This document shows positions 30,658-39,529 of a stretch of 64,000 bases of DNA, piece by piece. Made by a program: the position numbers and the translations under genes. Under the pieces are notes generated by a model. That model was not told where the DNA came from, made no database searches, and saw nothing but the letters and a program-made list of their open reading frames with translations. The stretch's first letter is position 1; each line of letters opens with the position of its first letter. Where the stretch lies: positions 186,001 through 250,000 of the forward strand of contig NZ_LFMW01000004.1 of the NCBI RefSeq assembly GCF_001050345.1. The letters run 5' to 3'. This stretch comes from Pseudomonas fildesensis (GTDB lineage Bacteria; Pseudomonadota; Gammaproteobacteria; Pseudomonadales; Pseudomonadaceae).

Positions 30658-31422
30658 TTAGCCGACTATCCCGCGCACGATGAAGTACAGCAGCGAAGGC
30701 CCCAACAAACACCCCAGCCCGGTATGGAACGTCGCGGTCAACGCGCCATACGGCACCAACCGCCGATCCGTCGCCGCAAGGCCTGCGGTCACACCACTCA
30801 CGGTCCCGGCCAACCCGCCAAATACCATCGCCGAACGCGGGTTATCCAGGCCCATCCAGCGTGCCGCTACCGGCGTGCCGACCATCACCAGAATCGCCTT
30901 GATCAACCCGGTGGCAATCGACAACGCCATCACATCCGAGGTCGCGCCAATCGCTGCGCCCGTCACCGGGCCAACGATGTAGGTCACGGCACCCGCGCCA
31001 ATGGTAGTCATGCTGATCGCATCGCGATAACCAAACGCCCAGGCCATGCTCGCACCCACAATAAACGGCAGGATCGTGCCCAGCAGCAGCGCAATCACGC
31101 CGATCATCCCGGCTTTACGCGCCTCTGTGGCTTGTACTTCAAAGGCCGTGGCAACGATGGCAAAGTCGCGCAACATAGCGCCGCCCATCAGGCCGATACC
31201 GGAGAACAGTGTTATATCCGCCAAGCCTTTTTGCCCGCCGGTCATGGTGCCGCCGACCCACGCCAATACCAGGCCGATTACGATGGCAATCGCCGACCCG
31301 TGGATGCGCCCGAAGGTCAGGCGCTTGGACAGCACCACGGAAACCCACATCACCACACCGACGAAAGCGAAGGCAGTGACCAGGCCGTTATGTTCCAAAC
31401 CTTTTTCTATGAGGTCCCACAT
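30658..31422 (-). CDS. madM: malonate transporter subunit MadM
   Basis: A 254-residue integral membrane protein with about eight helices, matching MadM, the larger of the two subunits of the MadLM malonate:Na+ importer. It begins one base after the madL stop and is the last gene of the mdc operon. The sequence is intact (conserved GGTMTGGQKGLADITLFSGIGLMGGAMLRD). If madL is truly broken, MadM would lack its partner. No alternative start is needed. Confidence 0.93.
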   Translation of the reverse strand: MWDLIEKGLEHNGLVTAFAFVGVVMWVSVVLSKRLTFGRIHGSAIAIVIGLVLAWVGGTMTGGQKGLADITLFSGIGLMGGAMLRDFAIVATAFEVQATEARKAGMIGVIALLLGTILPFIVGASMAWAFGYRDAISMTTIGAGAVTYIVGPVTGAAIGATSDVMALSIATGLIKAILVMVGTPVAARWMGLDNPRSAMVFGGLAGTVSGVTAGLAATDRRLVPYGALTATFHTGLGCLLGPSLLYFIVRGIVG

Positions 31423-31423
31423 A

Positions 31424-31832
31424 TCAGCGGCCTCCCGCAGCAGCGATCAGCGGCTCTTCATCGGGCAACGGTTCGCCCTTGTGAGTGCGGCTGATCAGGG
31501 CAATGGTGCAACCACAGAGCACCACCGAACCAATTGCTGCGAGCACCGCAACCGGGCCGCCGTGCAGGGCGGTGACCACGTTCTGTTGCGCAGCCATCGC
31601 GACGACCACGGGGATGTACATGGCGCCCCAGAAGCCCACGCCCATTTCGCAGTCCTTGGTCATGCCGCCACCGCGTTTTTTGCATCCACAGGCGCGCGCA
31701 GATCAGCAGGATCATCGCGATCCCCACCCCGCCCACATTGGATTTGACGCCGAGCAACACGCCGAGCATGTCGCCCATGATCACGCCTGCAAGCGTGCAG
31801 ATCGCCAGCAATGCCACACCGTAAATAATCAT
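31424..31832 (-). pseudogene. madL: madL, malonate transporter small subunit, with a one-base frameshift
   Basis: MadL is the small membrane subunit of the MadLM malonate importer. The frame starts at MIIYGVALLA with a GAGGACAA site and reads a normal MadL to WMQK, then leaves frame at a run of six T on the plus strand (31676-31681; AAAAAA in the message). The rest of MadL (RGGGMTKDCEMGVGFWGAMY, to the C-terminus) continues in the +1 frame and ends beside madM. Removing one A restores a continuous MadL of normal length. Causes could be a recent indel, a homopolymer error in the reads, or slippage. The second half is otherwise undamaged, so decay, if real, is recent. Confidence 0.85.
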
Positions 31833-31899
31833 TGTTGTTGTCCTCAAAGTGCTCGATCGAAATTGTTGTTTTTGTGCTTCGAAAGCCTTGGGTGGTGCT

Positions 31900-32799
31900 T
31901 TATCGGTGGCGGCGGCCCTCCTCTTCCAGCAAGGCCTGCAGGGTGTCCAGGCGCGCGCCTTCGCAGGCGATCACCGTGCCTTGTTCGAAGACCCGGCGCG
32001 ACAGGCCGGTGAGCGTGCTGCCCGGGGGCAGTTCGATTTGCAGGCGCACGCCGCGCTCATAGGCGCTTTGTACCGTACCGCGCCAGTCGACGACGCGGCA
32101 CATGTTGAAGGCGAGGTCGTCGCGCAGTTGCTCAGGGTTGTGGATCGGCCGTGCGCGGGTGCTGCTCAGGTAGGTGATGCGCGGCGGTTTGAGCGTGACG
32201 AACGCCTGCGCCAGTGCCTCGGCAGGTTGCTCCAACAACGCGCAATGGGACGGTACGCTGACGGCCAGGCGCTTGGCGACGCCGTTGCCTTTGATGCGTT
32301 CCGCGACAAGTCGCATCGCCTCGTTGCTGCCGGCAATAACGGTCTGGTTATCGGCGTTGATGTTGGCCAGGTACACCGGCGTTTGCGAGCTGTGGATATC
32401 TTCCAGCAGGCGTTCGACGGTGGATAACTCAGGGCCGATCAGGGCGGTCATGCCGTAGCCCTGTGGATAAGCCTGCTGCATCAGTTCGCCGCGCAAGCTG
32501 ACCAGCTTCAACGCATCAGCAAACGCCAAAGCACCCGCGATGACGGCTGCCGGGTAGGCGCCGATAGACAGGCCCGCGACATAATCCGGTGTGTGTTGCA
32601 GCAGGCGGGCGTGGGCCACGCCGGTGATCAGCAGGCACAACTGCACGGCACGTGTACTAGCCAAAGCTTGGGCTGAATCGAGCAGGCGTACGTCTTCGCC
32701 CAAGGCATCACTGGCTTCTTCCAGGACGTCGGCAGGCAGCGCCTGGAGCATGCCAGGACGCTGGGCGCCCTGCCCCGGAAATACCAGGAGGCTGCTCAT
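31900..32799 (-). CDS. mdcH: malonate decarboxylase epsilon subunit (malonyl transferase)
   Basis: 299-residue member of the FabD acyltransferase fold. It loads malonyl from malonyl-CoA onto the MdcC carrier protein to start the cycle. It has the opening VFPGQGAQRPGM and the nucleophile in GLSIG (about residue 95). It overlaps mdcG by four bases, so the two are translationally coupled. The gap to madL is about 67 bases. Length and motifs are normal. Confidence 0.94.
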   Translation of the reverse strand: MSSLLVFPGQGAQRPGMLQALPADVLEEASDALGEDVRLLDSAQALASTRAVQLCLLITGVAHARLLQHTPDYVAGLSIGAYPAAVIAGALAFADALKLVSLRGELMQQAYPQGYGMTALIGPELSTVERLLEDIHSSQTPVYLANINADNQTVIAGSNEAMRLVAERIKGNGVAKRLAVSVPSHCALLEQPAEALAQAFVTLKPPRITYLSSTRARPIHNPEQLRDDLAFNMCRVVDWRGTVQSAYERGVRLQIELPPGSTLTGLSRRVFEQGTVIACEGARLDTLQALLEEEGRRHR

Positions 32800-33392
32800 G
32801 CCACGGCCTGCCAGGGATCAACGACCAGATGCGCACCGCTGACGGTTTTCAGCAGTACCCGGCGTGAGCCGTTGGCCCATTCGCGCAACGCGACGGCACC
32901 AAACGGGGTCTGCAGTTGCAGGTCCACGGCGCACTCCGCCGTGTCCAGGATCGCCAGCAGATCCTGCGCATCGCCGCGCTCAAGTCGCAGGGGCGTGCGC
33001 AGAATCAAATCCAGATCGCTCTGGGCATGCAGCGCCTCGATGCCCGTGGCCAACTCGAAACCCGCACTGCCCGTGACGCCCCAGCTCTCCTGTGCCAGTA
33101 CCGCCCGCAATTGGTCGAGTGTGCGCAACGCCGGTAAATCCCGTGGCGAGATCACGCCGCGCAAGGCTTCCGGCGCCACACGCCGTTGCACCGCTGGCAG
33201 AGGCATCTGGGCGGCAAACCGCTGTTCACGCAAACGCCCGCGCACGCCCACCGCAACATGGCCCGGCTCGGCGATGGCGCGACGCACCACCACCGGATGG
33301 CCGGCACCAATGGCCTCCAGCACCCAGGCCGGTGCGTCGGCGGGCAGATGCGCCGGGGTCATGCCCCAGAGCAAGTCGTGGGCGTTCACCAT
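32796..33392 (-). CDS. mdcG: malonate decarboxylase holo-ACP synthase MdcG
   Basis: 198 residues, in line with MdcG/CitX-like phosphoribosyl-dephospho-CoA transferases (about 200). It transfers the triphosphoribosyl-dephospho-CoA made by MdcB to a serine of MdcC. A nucleotidyltransferase-type segment GSAGFELATG...DLDLILRTP, with its acidic pair, marks the fold. It overlaps mdcE by seven bases and mdcH by four, so it is coupled on both sides. The start at MVNAHDLL is the usual one. Confidence 0.92.
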   Translation of the reverse strand: MVNAHDLLWGMTPAHLPADAPAWVLEAIGAGHPVVVRRAIAEPGHVAVGVRGRLREQRFAAQMPLPAVQRRVAPEALRGVISPRDLPALRTLDQLRAVLAQESWGVTGSAGFELATGIEALHAQSDLDLILRTPLRLERGDAQDLLAILDTAECAVDLQLQTPFGAVALREWANGSRRVLLKTVSGAHLVVDPWQAVA

Positions 33393-34156
33393 TGCTCCCG
33401 CAGCAGTTGGCGTACATGGCTGGACGCGGCGCGATGGGTCGCCCCCAGGCGACCGCTCAAATCACTGCCATCGATACCCTTGATCGCATTCACCAGACAA
33501 TCGCTGACACGTGCCACGTCGTCCGCCGTCGGCTGTTCAATTTGGCTGACCGATAAAGTCTCCCAGAGCAAACCCAGGCTGGCATAGCTGTCGATGTCAT
33601 AGGCCATCGGCGGTACGCTGGCGGCCAGGGCTTCGAGCTCTTCGACGCTGCGCAGGGTCACCCGCGCCGCCGAGGCTTTGCCCATGGCATGCACCATCAC
33701 GCCGGGATCACGCAGGGCTATCAGCCGGTTGGCCTGGTAGCCATGGGCGAGAAACGCGCCGGACATGGCCTTACCCACCAGTAGCGCGATCACCGGATGC
33801 CCGGCCAGGCGGGCGCGGGCGTAGCTGTCGGCGGCGGCGACCAAGGCCTGGTGGATACCGAGGGCTTCTTCGCGGCGGCCGTAGGCTTGGCTGGGGACAT
33901 CGACGATGGCGATCAGCGGGCGTTTGTCGCCCGTCGCGATGGCTTCATCCACGGCCTTGGCCAGGCCCCAGCCTTCGAGCAAGCCGACTTCGCCATTACG
34001 AGCGCGAGGGAAGCGATTTTGCGCATCGGCGACCACGGCAATAAAGCGCACTGCCTGTTCACCCAATACGCCATCGGCAACTCTCAGCGAGTCCGGCAAA
34101 CCGGCCACAGGCGTGGCGCCGGCGCTCAATGCGTTGAACCACTGCAAGCCTCTCAT
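33386..34156 (-). CDS. mdcE: malonate decarboxylase gamma subunit
   Basis: 256-residue carboxyltransferase-like subunit that joins MdcD to form the malonyl-S-ACP decarboxylase. It has the crotonase-like GKAMSGAFLAHGYQANRLIAL region that shapes the oxyanion site. The ATG carries its own GGGAGAA site inside the mdcD end, with a four-base overlap. Genes on both sides overlap it, a tight translational chain. Confidence 0.93.
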   Translation of the reverse strand: MRGLQWFNALSAGATPVAGLPDSLRVADGVLGEQAVRFIAVVADAQNRFPRARNGEVGLLEGWGLAKAVDEAIATGDKRPLIAIVDVPSQAYGRREEALGIHQALVAAADSYARARLAGHPVIALLVGKAMSGAFLAHGYQANRLIALRDPGVMVHAMGKASAARVTLRSVEELEALAASVPPMAYDIDSYASLGLLWETLSVSQIEQPTADDVARVSDCLVNAIKGIDGSDLSGRLGATHRAASSHVRQLLREQW

Positions 34157-34995
34157 GAGCGTTCTCCCTGATACAGGTCGCGAACCGTCGCCGGGTCGAT
34201 TTGCGGTGCGGTGTCCAGTTCAGCCAGGCGCGCCAGGTAGACATCGGCCTGGCGGCTGCGTTGTTGTGCGGGCAGGCCTTGCTGCAACAGCGCGCTGACG
34301 GTCTGCTGGATCAGCGCCACATCGTCCGCCACATAACGGTCAGCGAGGCCGCTGTTGAAGCGCTGCTCGCCGCCGGTGAGGCTCCAGATAAACGGGCGGT
34401 CGCGGGAGTCGTATTCTTCCAGGCCCGCTTCCTGCTCGATCACTTGCGGGCCATTCAGGCCCAGCCGCGCCTCGCGGGTGACGACGAGGTAGCTGCACAG
34501 CCCGGCAGCGATGGACATGCCGCCAAAACAACCGACACTGCCCGCGACTACGCCGATCACCGGCTGGTATTGGCGCAAGTCGACAATCGCCGCGTGGATA
34601 TCGGCAATCGCGGCCAGGCCCAGGTTGGCTTCCTGCAAGCGCACGCCGCCGGTTTCCAACAGCAGCACGGCACGGGTCGGGATGCCCTTGCGGTTGTCTT
34701 CGGCCGCCAGTTCCAGTGCCCCGGCGATTTTCGCACCGCCGACTTCACCGAGGCTGCCGCCCTGAAAGTTGCCTTCGATAGCGGCGATCAGCACCGGCAA
34801 ACCGGCGATGCTGCCTTTGGCGATTACCACACCGTCGTCGGCCTGGGGCACCACGCCCTGACGGCTGAGCCAGGGCGACATGACACGCTGGAACGGGTCG
34901 ATCAGTTCTCGATAAGTACCGCTGTCCAACAAGGCCTTGGCTCGCTGCCGAGCGCCCAGTTCAACGAAGCTGTGTTTGCTGAGCAAGTCAGTCAT
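34153..34995 (-). CDS. mdcD: malonate decarboxylase beta subunit
   Basis: 280 residues, crotonase-superfamily subunit of the malonyl-S-ACP decarboxylase. Visible are GNFQGGSLGEVGGAKIAGALELA, LLLETGGVRLQEANLG and AGSVGCFGGMSIAAGL, the glycine-rich elements that bind the thioester. The ATG at 34995 lies within the end of mdcC (eight-base overlap). An upstream extension of the frame has no support. Confidence 0.94.
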   Translation of the reverse strand: MTDLLSKHSFVELGARQRAKALLDSGTYRELIDPFQRVMSPWLSRQGVVPQADDGVVIAKGSIAGLPVLIAAIEGNFQGGSLGEVGGAKIAGALELAAEDNRKGIPTRAVLLLETGGVRLQEANLGLAAIADIHAAIVDLRQYQPVIGVVAGSVGCFGGMSIAAGLCSYLVVTREARLGLNGPQVIEQEAGLEEYDSRDRPFIWSLTGGEQRFNSGLADRYVADDVALIQQTVSALLQQGLPAQQRSRQADVYLARLAELDTAPQIDPATVRDLYQGERS

Positions 34996-35287
34996 GGCCG
35001 ATCTCCTCGAAACCCTGCTCCAGGCGCAAACGCACCACGCCTGGGGTGGCGCCGAAGTCGTGAATATCAATGTTCAAGGCCGGAGGCGTCTGCTCCTGGA
35101 AGATGCGCTCGAACAGGTGCTGCCAGCGTTGTTCGGCGCCATTCACCGAGGTCTGCACCTGGATGGTCAGCACGCCCGCCGTGCCCGGTTCCAGCAGCAC
35201 TTCCAGGTCGCCCGAACCGACGCAACCCACCAGCGCACGGCCTTTGGGCGGCTGCCCGGCGGGAAATTCAAAGGATAAGGTTTCCAT
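34988..35287 (-). CDS. mdcC: malonate decarboxylase acyl carrier protein (delta subunit)
   Basis: 99-residue acyl carrier protein that carries the 2'-(5''-triphosphoribosyl)-3'-dephospho-CoA arm. The attachment Ser is in GCVGSGDLEVLLEP near residue 26. The stop of mdcB and the start of mdcC overlap as TGATG. A GTG one codon upstream is also possible. It acts as the shuttle between MdcA, MdcD/E and MdcH. Confidence 0.93.
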   Translation of the reverse strand: METLSFEFPAGQPPKGRALVGCVGSGDLEVLLEPGTAGVLTIQVQTSVNGAEQRWQHLFERIFQEQTPPALNIDIHDFGATPGVVRLRLEQGFEEIGHD

Positions 35288-36135
35288 CACAACGCTCCGT
35301 CGAGGCGGTCGATAAACAGGCAGGCGGCCAACAAGTCGGCGGCACCGCCGGGGGAGGCATTCAGGGCCAGCAGTTGGTGGTCGAGTTCGTGCAACTGGCG
35401 ACGACCGGCGAGGGTTGCGCTGCCGCCGGCATCCAGCACGGCTTGGGCACCGTGTTGCATGGCGTGCAGGCCCTCAGTGCCCGCGCGGTAGAGCACGCAG
35501 GTGTCGGCCAGGTCCGTCATGATCGCGAGCAAGGCATCCAGGCGCGCATTCTGTTCACCGGCATTTTGCTGGCGGCTTTTGTGCAGTTGTGGAAGGCCGC
35601 GTTGCAGCACGGATGGGAAGCCGAGTTGCGCTTCTTCACGGGCGCCGCGTGCGCCGTAGCGTTGGGCGACTTGTGCACCGTGGCTCAGGGGTTGCGGGGC
35701 ATAGCGGTCGTTGAGCAGGGCCAGCTTGGCGGCACGCAAGGTGAGTGCGCTGGCGCGGGTGGATTGTGGTTCCAGAGCCGCTGCGGCGGTCAGCAAACCG
35801 AGGGCCCAGATCGCACCGCGATGGGTGTTCACGCCGTGGGTGGTGCTGAGCATCGCCTGCTCGCCTTCGCGACCGATACGCCCGAGGGCTTCGCGCAGGG
35901 GCAAGCCGACTTCGCCGCATTCAATCGCGGCTTCAGCCATTTCCTTGAACATCGGCCACAACGACAATGCCGACGCGTGCATCAGGCCCACGTGCAAATC
36001 GCTGTGGGCGCCGTTACCGCGACGGTCCACCAAGGCCGGTTTAGGAGACAGGTCCGCTTCATCGATCAGCGCATCCACGGCGATATCCGCCAGGCGATCG
36101 GCCAGGGTGAGTTCATGCAGTTTAAGGGCGCGCAT
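35287..36135 (-). CDS. mdcB: triphosphoribosyl-dephospho-CoA synthase MdcB
   Basis: 282-residue CitG-family enzyme that makes the prosthetic-group precursor from ATP and dephospho-CoA for MdcG to attach. Visible family features are [24 protein letters not shown] and [18 protein letters not shown], with its conserved His and Asn residues. It starts directly after the mdcA stop. Normal in length. Confidence 0.93.
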   Translation of the reverse strand: MRALKLHELTLADRLADIAVDALIDEADLSPKPALVDRRGNGAHSDLHVGLMHASALSLWPMFKEMAEAAIECGEVGLPLREALGRIGREGEQAMLSTTHGVNTHRGAIWALGLLTAAAALEPQSTRASALTLRAAKLALLNDRYAPQPLSHGAQVAQRYGARGAREEAQLGFPSVLQRGLPQLHKSRQQNAGEQNARLDALLAIMTDLADTCVLYRAGTEGLHAMQHGAQAVLDAGGSATLAGRRQLHELDHQLLALNASPGGAADLLAACLFIDRLDGAL

Positions 36136-37806
36136 TTACCAGCTCCTGAATTTGGCGGGCGGGCTGTACAAGCCACCGGACCACTCCACCAGGTCGGCCA
36201 CACTCTTGGCGGCCAACAACTCGCGGGTGGCGTCGGTGCGGCGAATGCCGAGGTCTTCGGGCAAGGCGATCAGGCCTTCGCGGCGCATGCGTGCGGTGTC
36301 CTTGGGGTTGTGGCGCATGCCGATGGCGGTCACCCCGGCGACGGCGGCGATCATCGCCTGGCGCTCTTCCAGGGAGCGTGCCTTGTACAGGTAAGCGATA
36401 CCTTCTTCGGTGAGCAGGTGGGTGACGTCGTCGCCGTAGATCATGATCGGCGCCAAGGGCATGCCGCTTTTGCGCGCCACTTCCACCGCATCCAGCGTGT
36501 TGACGAAGGTGGGCTTGCCGCCTTCCTGGAAGGTTTCGACCATCTGCACGACGAGCTTTTTACCGCGTTCGAGCAAGGCTTGCGGCGCATCGTCATGGCG
36601 CATGTCGAGCCACGCGGGAGTGCTATGACGACGCCCGCGCGGGTCGTGGCCCATGTTCGGCGCGCCGCCAAAACCAGCGAGGCGGCCACGGGTCACGGTA
36701 GAAGAATGCCCGTCGCCATCCACTTGCAGCGTCGCGCCGATAAACAGGTCCACCGCGTATTGGCCGGCCAGTTGGCAGAACATCCGGTTGGAGCGCATGG
36801 AGCCGTCGCGGCCGGTGAAGAACACATCCGGACGTGCGGCGATGTAGTTTTCCATGCCCAGTTCAGTGCCGAAGCAATGCACACTTTCGACCCAGCCGCT
36901 TTCGATGGCGGGAATCAGCGTGGGGTGCGGGTTGAGGGTCCAGTTGCGGCAGATCTTGCCTTTGAGGCCGAGGGATTCGCCGTAGGTGGGGAGGATCAAC
37001 TCGATGGCGGCGGTGTTGAAGCCGATGCCGTGGTTCAGAGACTGCACGTTGTGTTTTTCGTAGATGCCACGGATCGCCATCATCGCCATCAGCACATGCA
37101 CCGGCTTGATGTGTCGCGGGTCACGAGTGAACAGCGGTTCGATGTAGAACGGCTTGTCGGCCACCACCACAAAATCCACCCAGCTGGCGGGGATATCGAC
37201 GCGGGGCAAATCGGTGACGTCGTCCACCAACTGGTTAACCTGCACGATCACGATGCCATCGCTGAACGCGGCGGGCTCGATCAGTGCCGGGGTGTCTTCG
37301 GTGCTGGCGCCGGTGTAGATATTGCCGGCGCGGTCGGCCATGAAACCGGCGGAGAGCACCACGTTGGGGATCAGGTCCACCACCAGCCGCGCGTAGAGTT
37401 CGATGTACGTATGGATCGCGCCGATTTCCAGCAGGCCGTCTTCGAGCAATTGGCTGATGCGCAGGGATTGGGTGCCGGCGAAGGAAAAGTCCAACTTGCG
37501 GGCGATGCCCTTTTCAAACAGGTCCAGGTGCTCGGAACGGCCGACGCTGGGCATGATCATGTGCAAATCGTGGAGCTTGGCCGGGTCGGCCTTCGCCAGG
37601 GAGCGCGACAGGAAGTCGGCCTGCTTCTGGTTGTTACCCTCAAGCACCACGCGGTCACCGGGGAGGATCAGGGCTTCGAGGGCCTCGACGATTTTGTCGC
37701 TGGGCAGCACAGCCCCGTCTGCATAGTGCAAGACCCGCCCGAGGCGCCGCTGCTTCTCGTCGCGCCGCCGCGTCCAGCGCGAGTCGGGGGTGATTGTTAT
37801 TGTCAT
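36136..37806 (-). CDS. mdcA: malonate decarboxylase alpha subunit
   Basis: 556-residue acetyl-S-ACP:malonate ACP transferase, a CoA-transferase-type enzyme. It swaps the acetyl on MdcC for malonate, which is then decarboxylated. MTITITPDSRWTRRRDEKQ is the standard MdcA start, with GGAG before the ATG, and the late MAPIMIYGDDVTHLLTEEGI is typical. It opens the operon mdcABCDEGH-madLM; the promoter should be in the 175 bases upstream (37807-37981), where I see no clear motif. With mdcR this would allow growth on malonate. Confidence 0.96.
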   Translation of the reverse strand: MTITITPDSRWTRRRDEKQRRLGRVLHYADGAVLPSDKIVEALEALILPGDRVVLEGNNQKQADFLSRSLAKADPAKLHDLHMIMPSVGRSEHLDLFEKGIARKLDFSFAGTQSLRISQLLEDGLLEIGAIHTYIELYARLVVDLIPNVVLSAGFMADRAGNIYTGASTEDTPALIEPAAFSDGIVIVQVNQLVDDVTDLPRVDIPASWVDFVVVADKPFYIEPLFTRDPRHIKPVHVLMAMMAIRGIYEKHNVQSLNHGIGFNTAAIELILPTYGESLGLKGKICRNWTLNPHPTLIPAIESGWVESVHCFGTELGMENYIAARPDVFFTGRDGSMRSNRMFCQLAGQYAVDLFIGATLQVDGDGHSSTVTRGRLAGFGGAPNMGHDPRGRRHSTPAWLDMRHDDAPQALLERGKKLVVQMVETFQEGGKPTFVNTLDAVEVARKSGMPLAPIMIYGDDVTHLLTEEGIAYLYKARSLEERQAMIAAVAGVTAIGMRHNPKDTARMRREGLIALPEDLGIRRTDATRELLAAKSVADLVEWSGGLYSPPAKFRSW

Positions 37807-37981
37807 GGTCGCTCCACGGGATTGGTGTCGTGGGCTGTACCTTAGGAGTGAAACAGGGGGGTATCAATCAAGCTCGGCGGTGGATCGTTACGGTTGGAGT
37901 AATGAAGATCAGAGTGTGGGAGGGGCGGTATCCAGGTCGAAGGCCAGATTGCAGGTGAGTGCGCTTAGGGAGGATGGCCCA

Positions 37982-38401
37982 TCACAACGCCATCTGTACC
38001 TTGACCGCACCAAAGCCCTCGAGGGCATAGCTGTGATACTCATACACCTCTCCCTGAATATCCAAAACAAGAACACCCTCATGCTTACTCACCTGAACAA
38101 AAGGCTCTTTGGTTTTCAAAAAGGGATGTGCCGATACCAATGCCGATAGTATTTCCTGATCACTCCCCAAGTCCTTATGAACGTAGTACCTGTAGGAAAA
38201 CCCCACCGTCGCACCACCCTGGCCGTCCCGCGCACCATAGATCGAGGTGCCGTTGCCCAAGGAGTGCTTCAACACCACTTCATCCAAATCCGGTGTTCCC
38301 GACGACATAATCCAACTGCCACCGATATAAACCAGGCAGACCACTAGTAGGCAATTACACAGAACCGGTATGAGTCCCTTAATGGCCTTGAGAAATCGCA
38401 T
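37982..38401 (-). CDS. membrane-anchored candidate immunity protein to the type 44 toxin
   Basis: A 139-residue protein with one strong membrane helix near the N-terminus (about 10-32, LIPVLCNCLLVVCLVYIGG) and a soluble remainder of mixed strands. I recognise no family. It overlaps the end of the toxin gene by 23 bases in another frame and carries an AAGGAGAG site, so it is translated with the toxin; that is how immunity genes are usually arranged. The sequence is visibly richer in A+T than its neighbours, which suggests transfer. The ATG at 38401 is favoured over a TTG at 38407. Immunity function is inferred from position only. Confidence 0.6.
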   Translation of the reverse strand: MRFLKAIKGLIPVLCNCLLVVCLVYIGGSWIMSSGTPDLDEVVLKHSLGNGTSIYGARDGQGGATVGFSYRYYVHKDLGSDQEILSALVSAHPFLKTKEPFVQVSKHEGVLVLDIQGEVYEYHSYALEGFGAVKVQMAL

Positions 38402-38762
38402 ACTCAATACCTCTCCTTATCCAATATTGACCTCGCGGGTCATCGCCAAAAGGATCACCTCCCCACCATGTTCCAAAATCCGGAAGTGTGGTTTTTGCGA
38501 TGGTTTGAGCAACACCTGCTGCCCTCAACAGCGCATGCTCTGGAATCCCTAGCACGGTGCCCGTTGCACCGTAATTGAAGTTACCAAAAGCCTCGTACTG
38601 ACGCCCCCGCTTCTTGTAGTTCCAAGGACCGGCCGCACGGACCTGGGAATAAAACCAGGAATAAGCGAATGCCGAGCCGGGCCTGAGATGAATGCGTTTG
38701 CATCTGGATATCGCCATGTTTTCAAGAATTGAAACACCAGGCGGCATTAACGGTACGGCCAT
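38379..38762 (-). CDS. polymorphic toxin type 44 domain protein
   Basis: A 127-residue free-standing toxin domain. It begins with a short PLMPPGVSILENM lead, like the linker seen before this domain in larger toxins, then the conserved run AYSWFYSQVRAAGPWNYKK, GRQYEAFGNFNYGATGT and WWGGDPFGDDPRGQYWIRRG that I associate with the bacterial toxin 44 family. No delivery domain (PAAR, VgrG, Rhs, signal peptide) is attached or nearby. AAGGA precedes the ATG at 38762; a GTG at 38810 could give 16 more residues directly after a stop. It may be an orphan C-terminal tip left from a larger toxin. The biochemical activity is not assigned here. Confidence 0.72.
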   Translation of the reverse strand: MAVPLMPPGVSILENMAISRCKRIHLRPGSAFAYSWFYSQVRAAGPWNYKKRGRQYEAFGNFNYGATGTVLGIPEHALLRAAGVAQTIAKTTLPDFGTWWGGDPFGDDPRGQYWIRRGIEYAISQGH

Positions 38763-38837
38763 TTGCGAGTCCTTGCTGGCAGTGAGGAGCGCAGAAACTA
38801 GCCACTCCACTCAGGCCTGAATACCCGCTTAATCAAA

Positions 38838-39278
38838 ATGCAGAACTCGCCTACAGCACACTCATCCGATTCCGACATTAGTGTGCTCAAACTGTTGTGG
38901 TTCGGTTGGCAGCGGTTATTGGCTTGCATGCGTAACCAGTCGATGCCAGATACTCAAAGCAACCTCACCTCACAACGGGGCTTGATACGCACGGCGGTGA
39001 TACTTGGATTTGCCAACCCATATGCCTGGCTTGATACCGTGGTGCTGATTGGCTCTATTGGTGCGGCAAAGCCCGTCAGCCAACAAGCGTCCTTTGCCAG
39101 CGGAGCGATGACCGCGTCGCTGGTGTGGTTTGTGGTTTTGGCGTTGGGATGTCAACGGCTGACGGGGCTGTTTCTTTCGGCAAAGGTCTGGCGTTTATTG
39201 GACGCGAGTGTGGCGATTTTGATGGTGTACCTGGCAGGAATGCTGATTGCTGATTTTCTGGTGCTGCATCCTCTCTGA
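38838..39278 (+). pseudogene. 5'-truncated LysE/ArgO-type amino-acid exporter
   Basis: A 146-residue frame whose C-terminal 110 residues match the second half of LysE-family exporters: FANPYAWLDTVVLIGSIG, then FASGAMTASLVWFVVLALG and a last helix. Intact family members are about 200 residues; the first two membrane helices and the N-terminal signature are missing. The first 40 residues of the frame are partly hydrophilic and the ATG has no ribosome site. It abuts the divergent toxin gene, so the loss of its 5' end may have come with insertion or rearrangement of the toxin patch. Confidence 0.7.
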
Positions 39279-39352
39279 AGTTCATGCACGGCCCAAAATC
39301 TTGCAGGAAAAATCCGAAGGCAGCCCATCACTCTCATGACAGACACGCCTTC

Positions 39353-39486
39353 TGTGGCGAGCGGGCTTGCCCCGCGTTGGGCTGCACAGCAGCCCCAGTA
39401 AGATGAATGCGGAGTATCAGGTATACCGAGTTGGCAGATTTTGGGGCCGCTTCGCAGCCCAACGCGGGGCAAGCCCGCTCGCCACA
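39353..39486. repeat. REPIN, GTGGCGAGCGGG family
   Basis: TGTGGCGAGCGGGCTTGCCC and its inverted copy with inner GGGCTGCACAGCAGCCC and partner hairpin. It fills the gap between the exporter remnant and chpC. Confidence 0.92.
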
Positions 39487-39529
39487 ACAAGCCTGTTTGC
39501 CACAATAGGCGGTGTGTCAGCCATAGTGA

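Noticed and set aside
31660..31690. Programmed frameshift in madL
   Set aside because: The run of six A is short for transcriptional slippage and does not form a standard -1 slippery heptamer in the reading frame; the required shift is +1. An indel or read error is more likely, so it is listed as a frameshifted gene.
34201..37845. 1214-codon open frame opposite mdcABCD
   Set aside because: It is antisense to five well-recognised, tightly overlapping genes. Long open antisense frames arise from the strong G/C bias at third codon positions. It has no recognisable domain.
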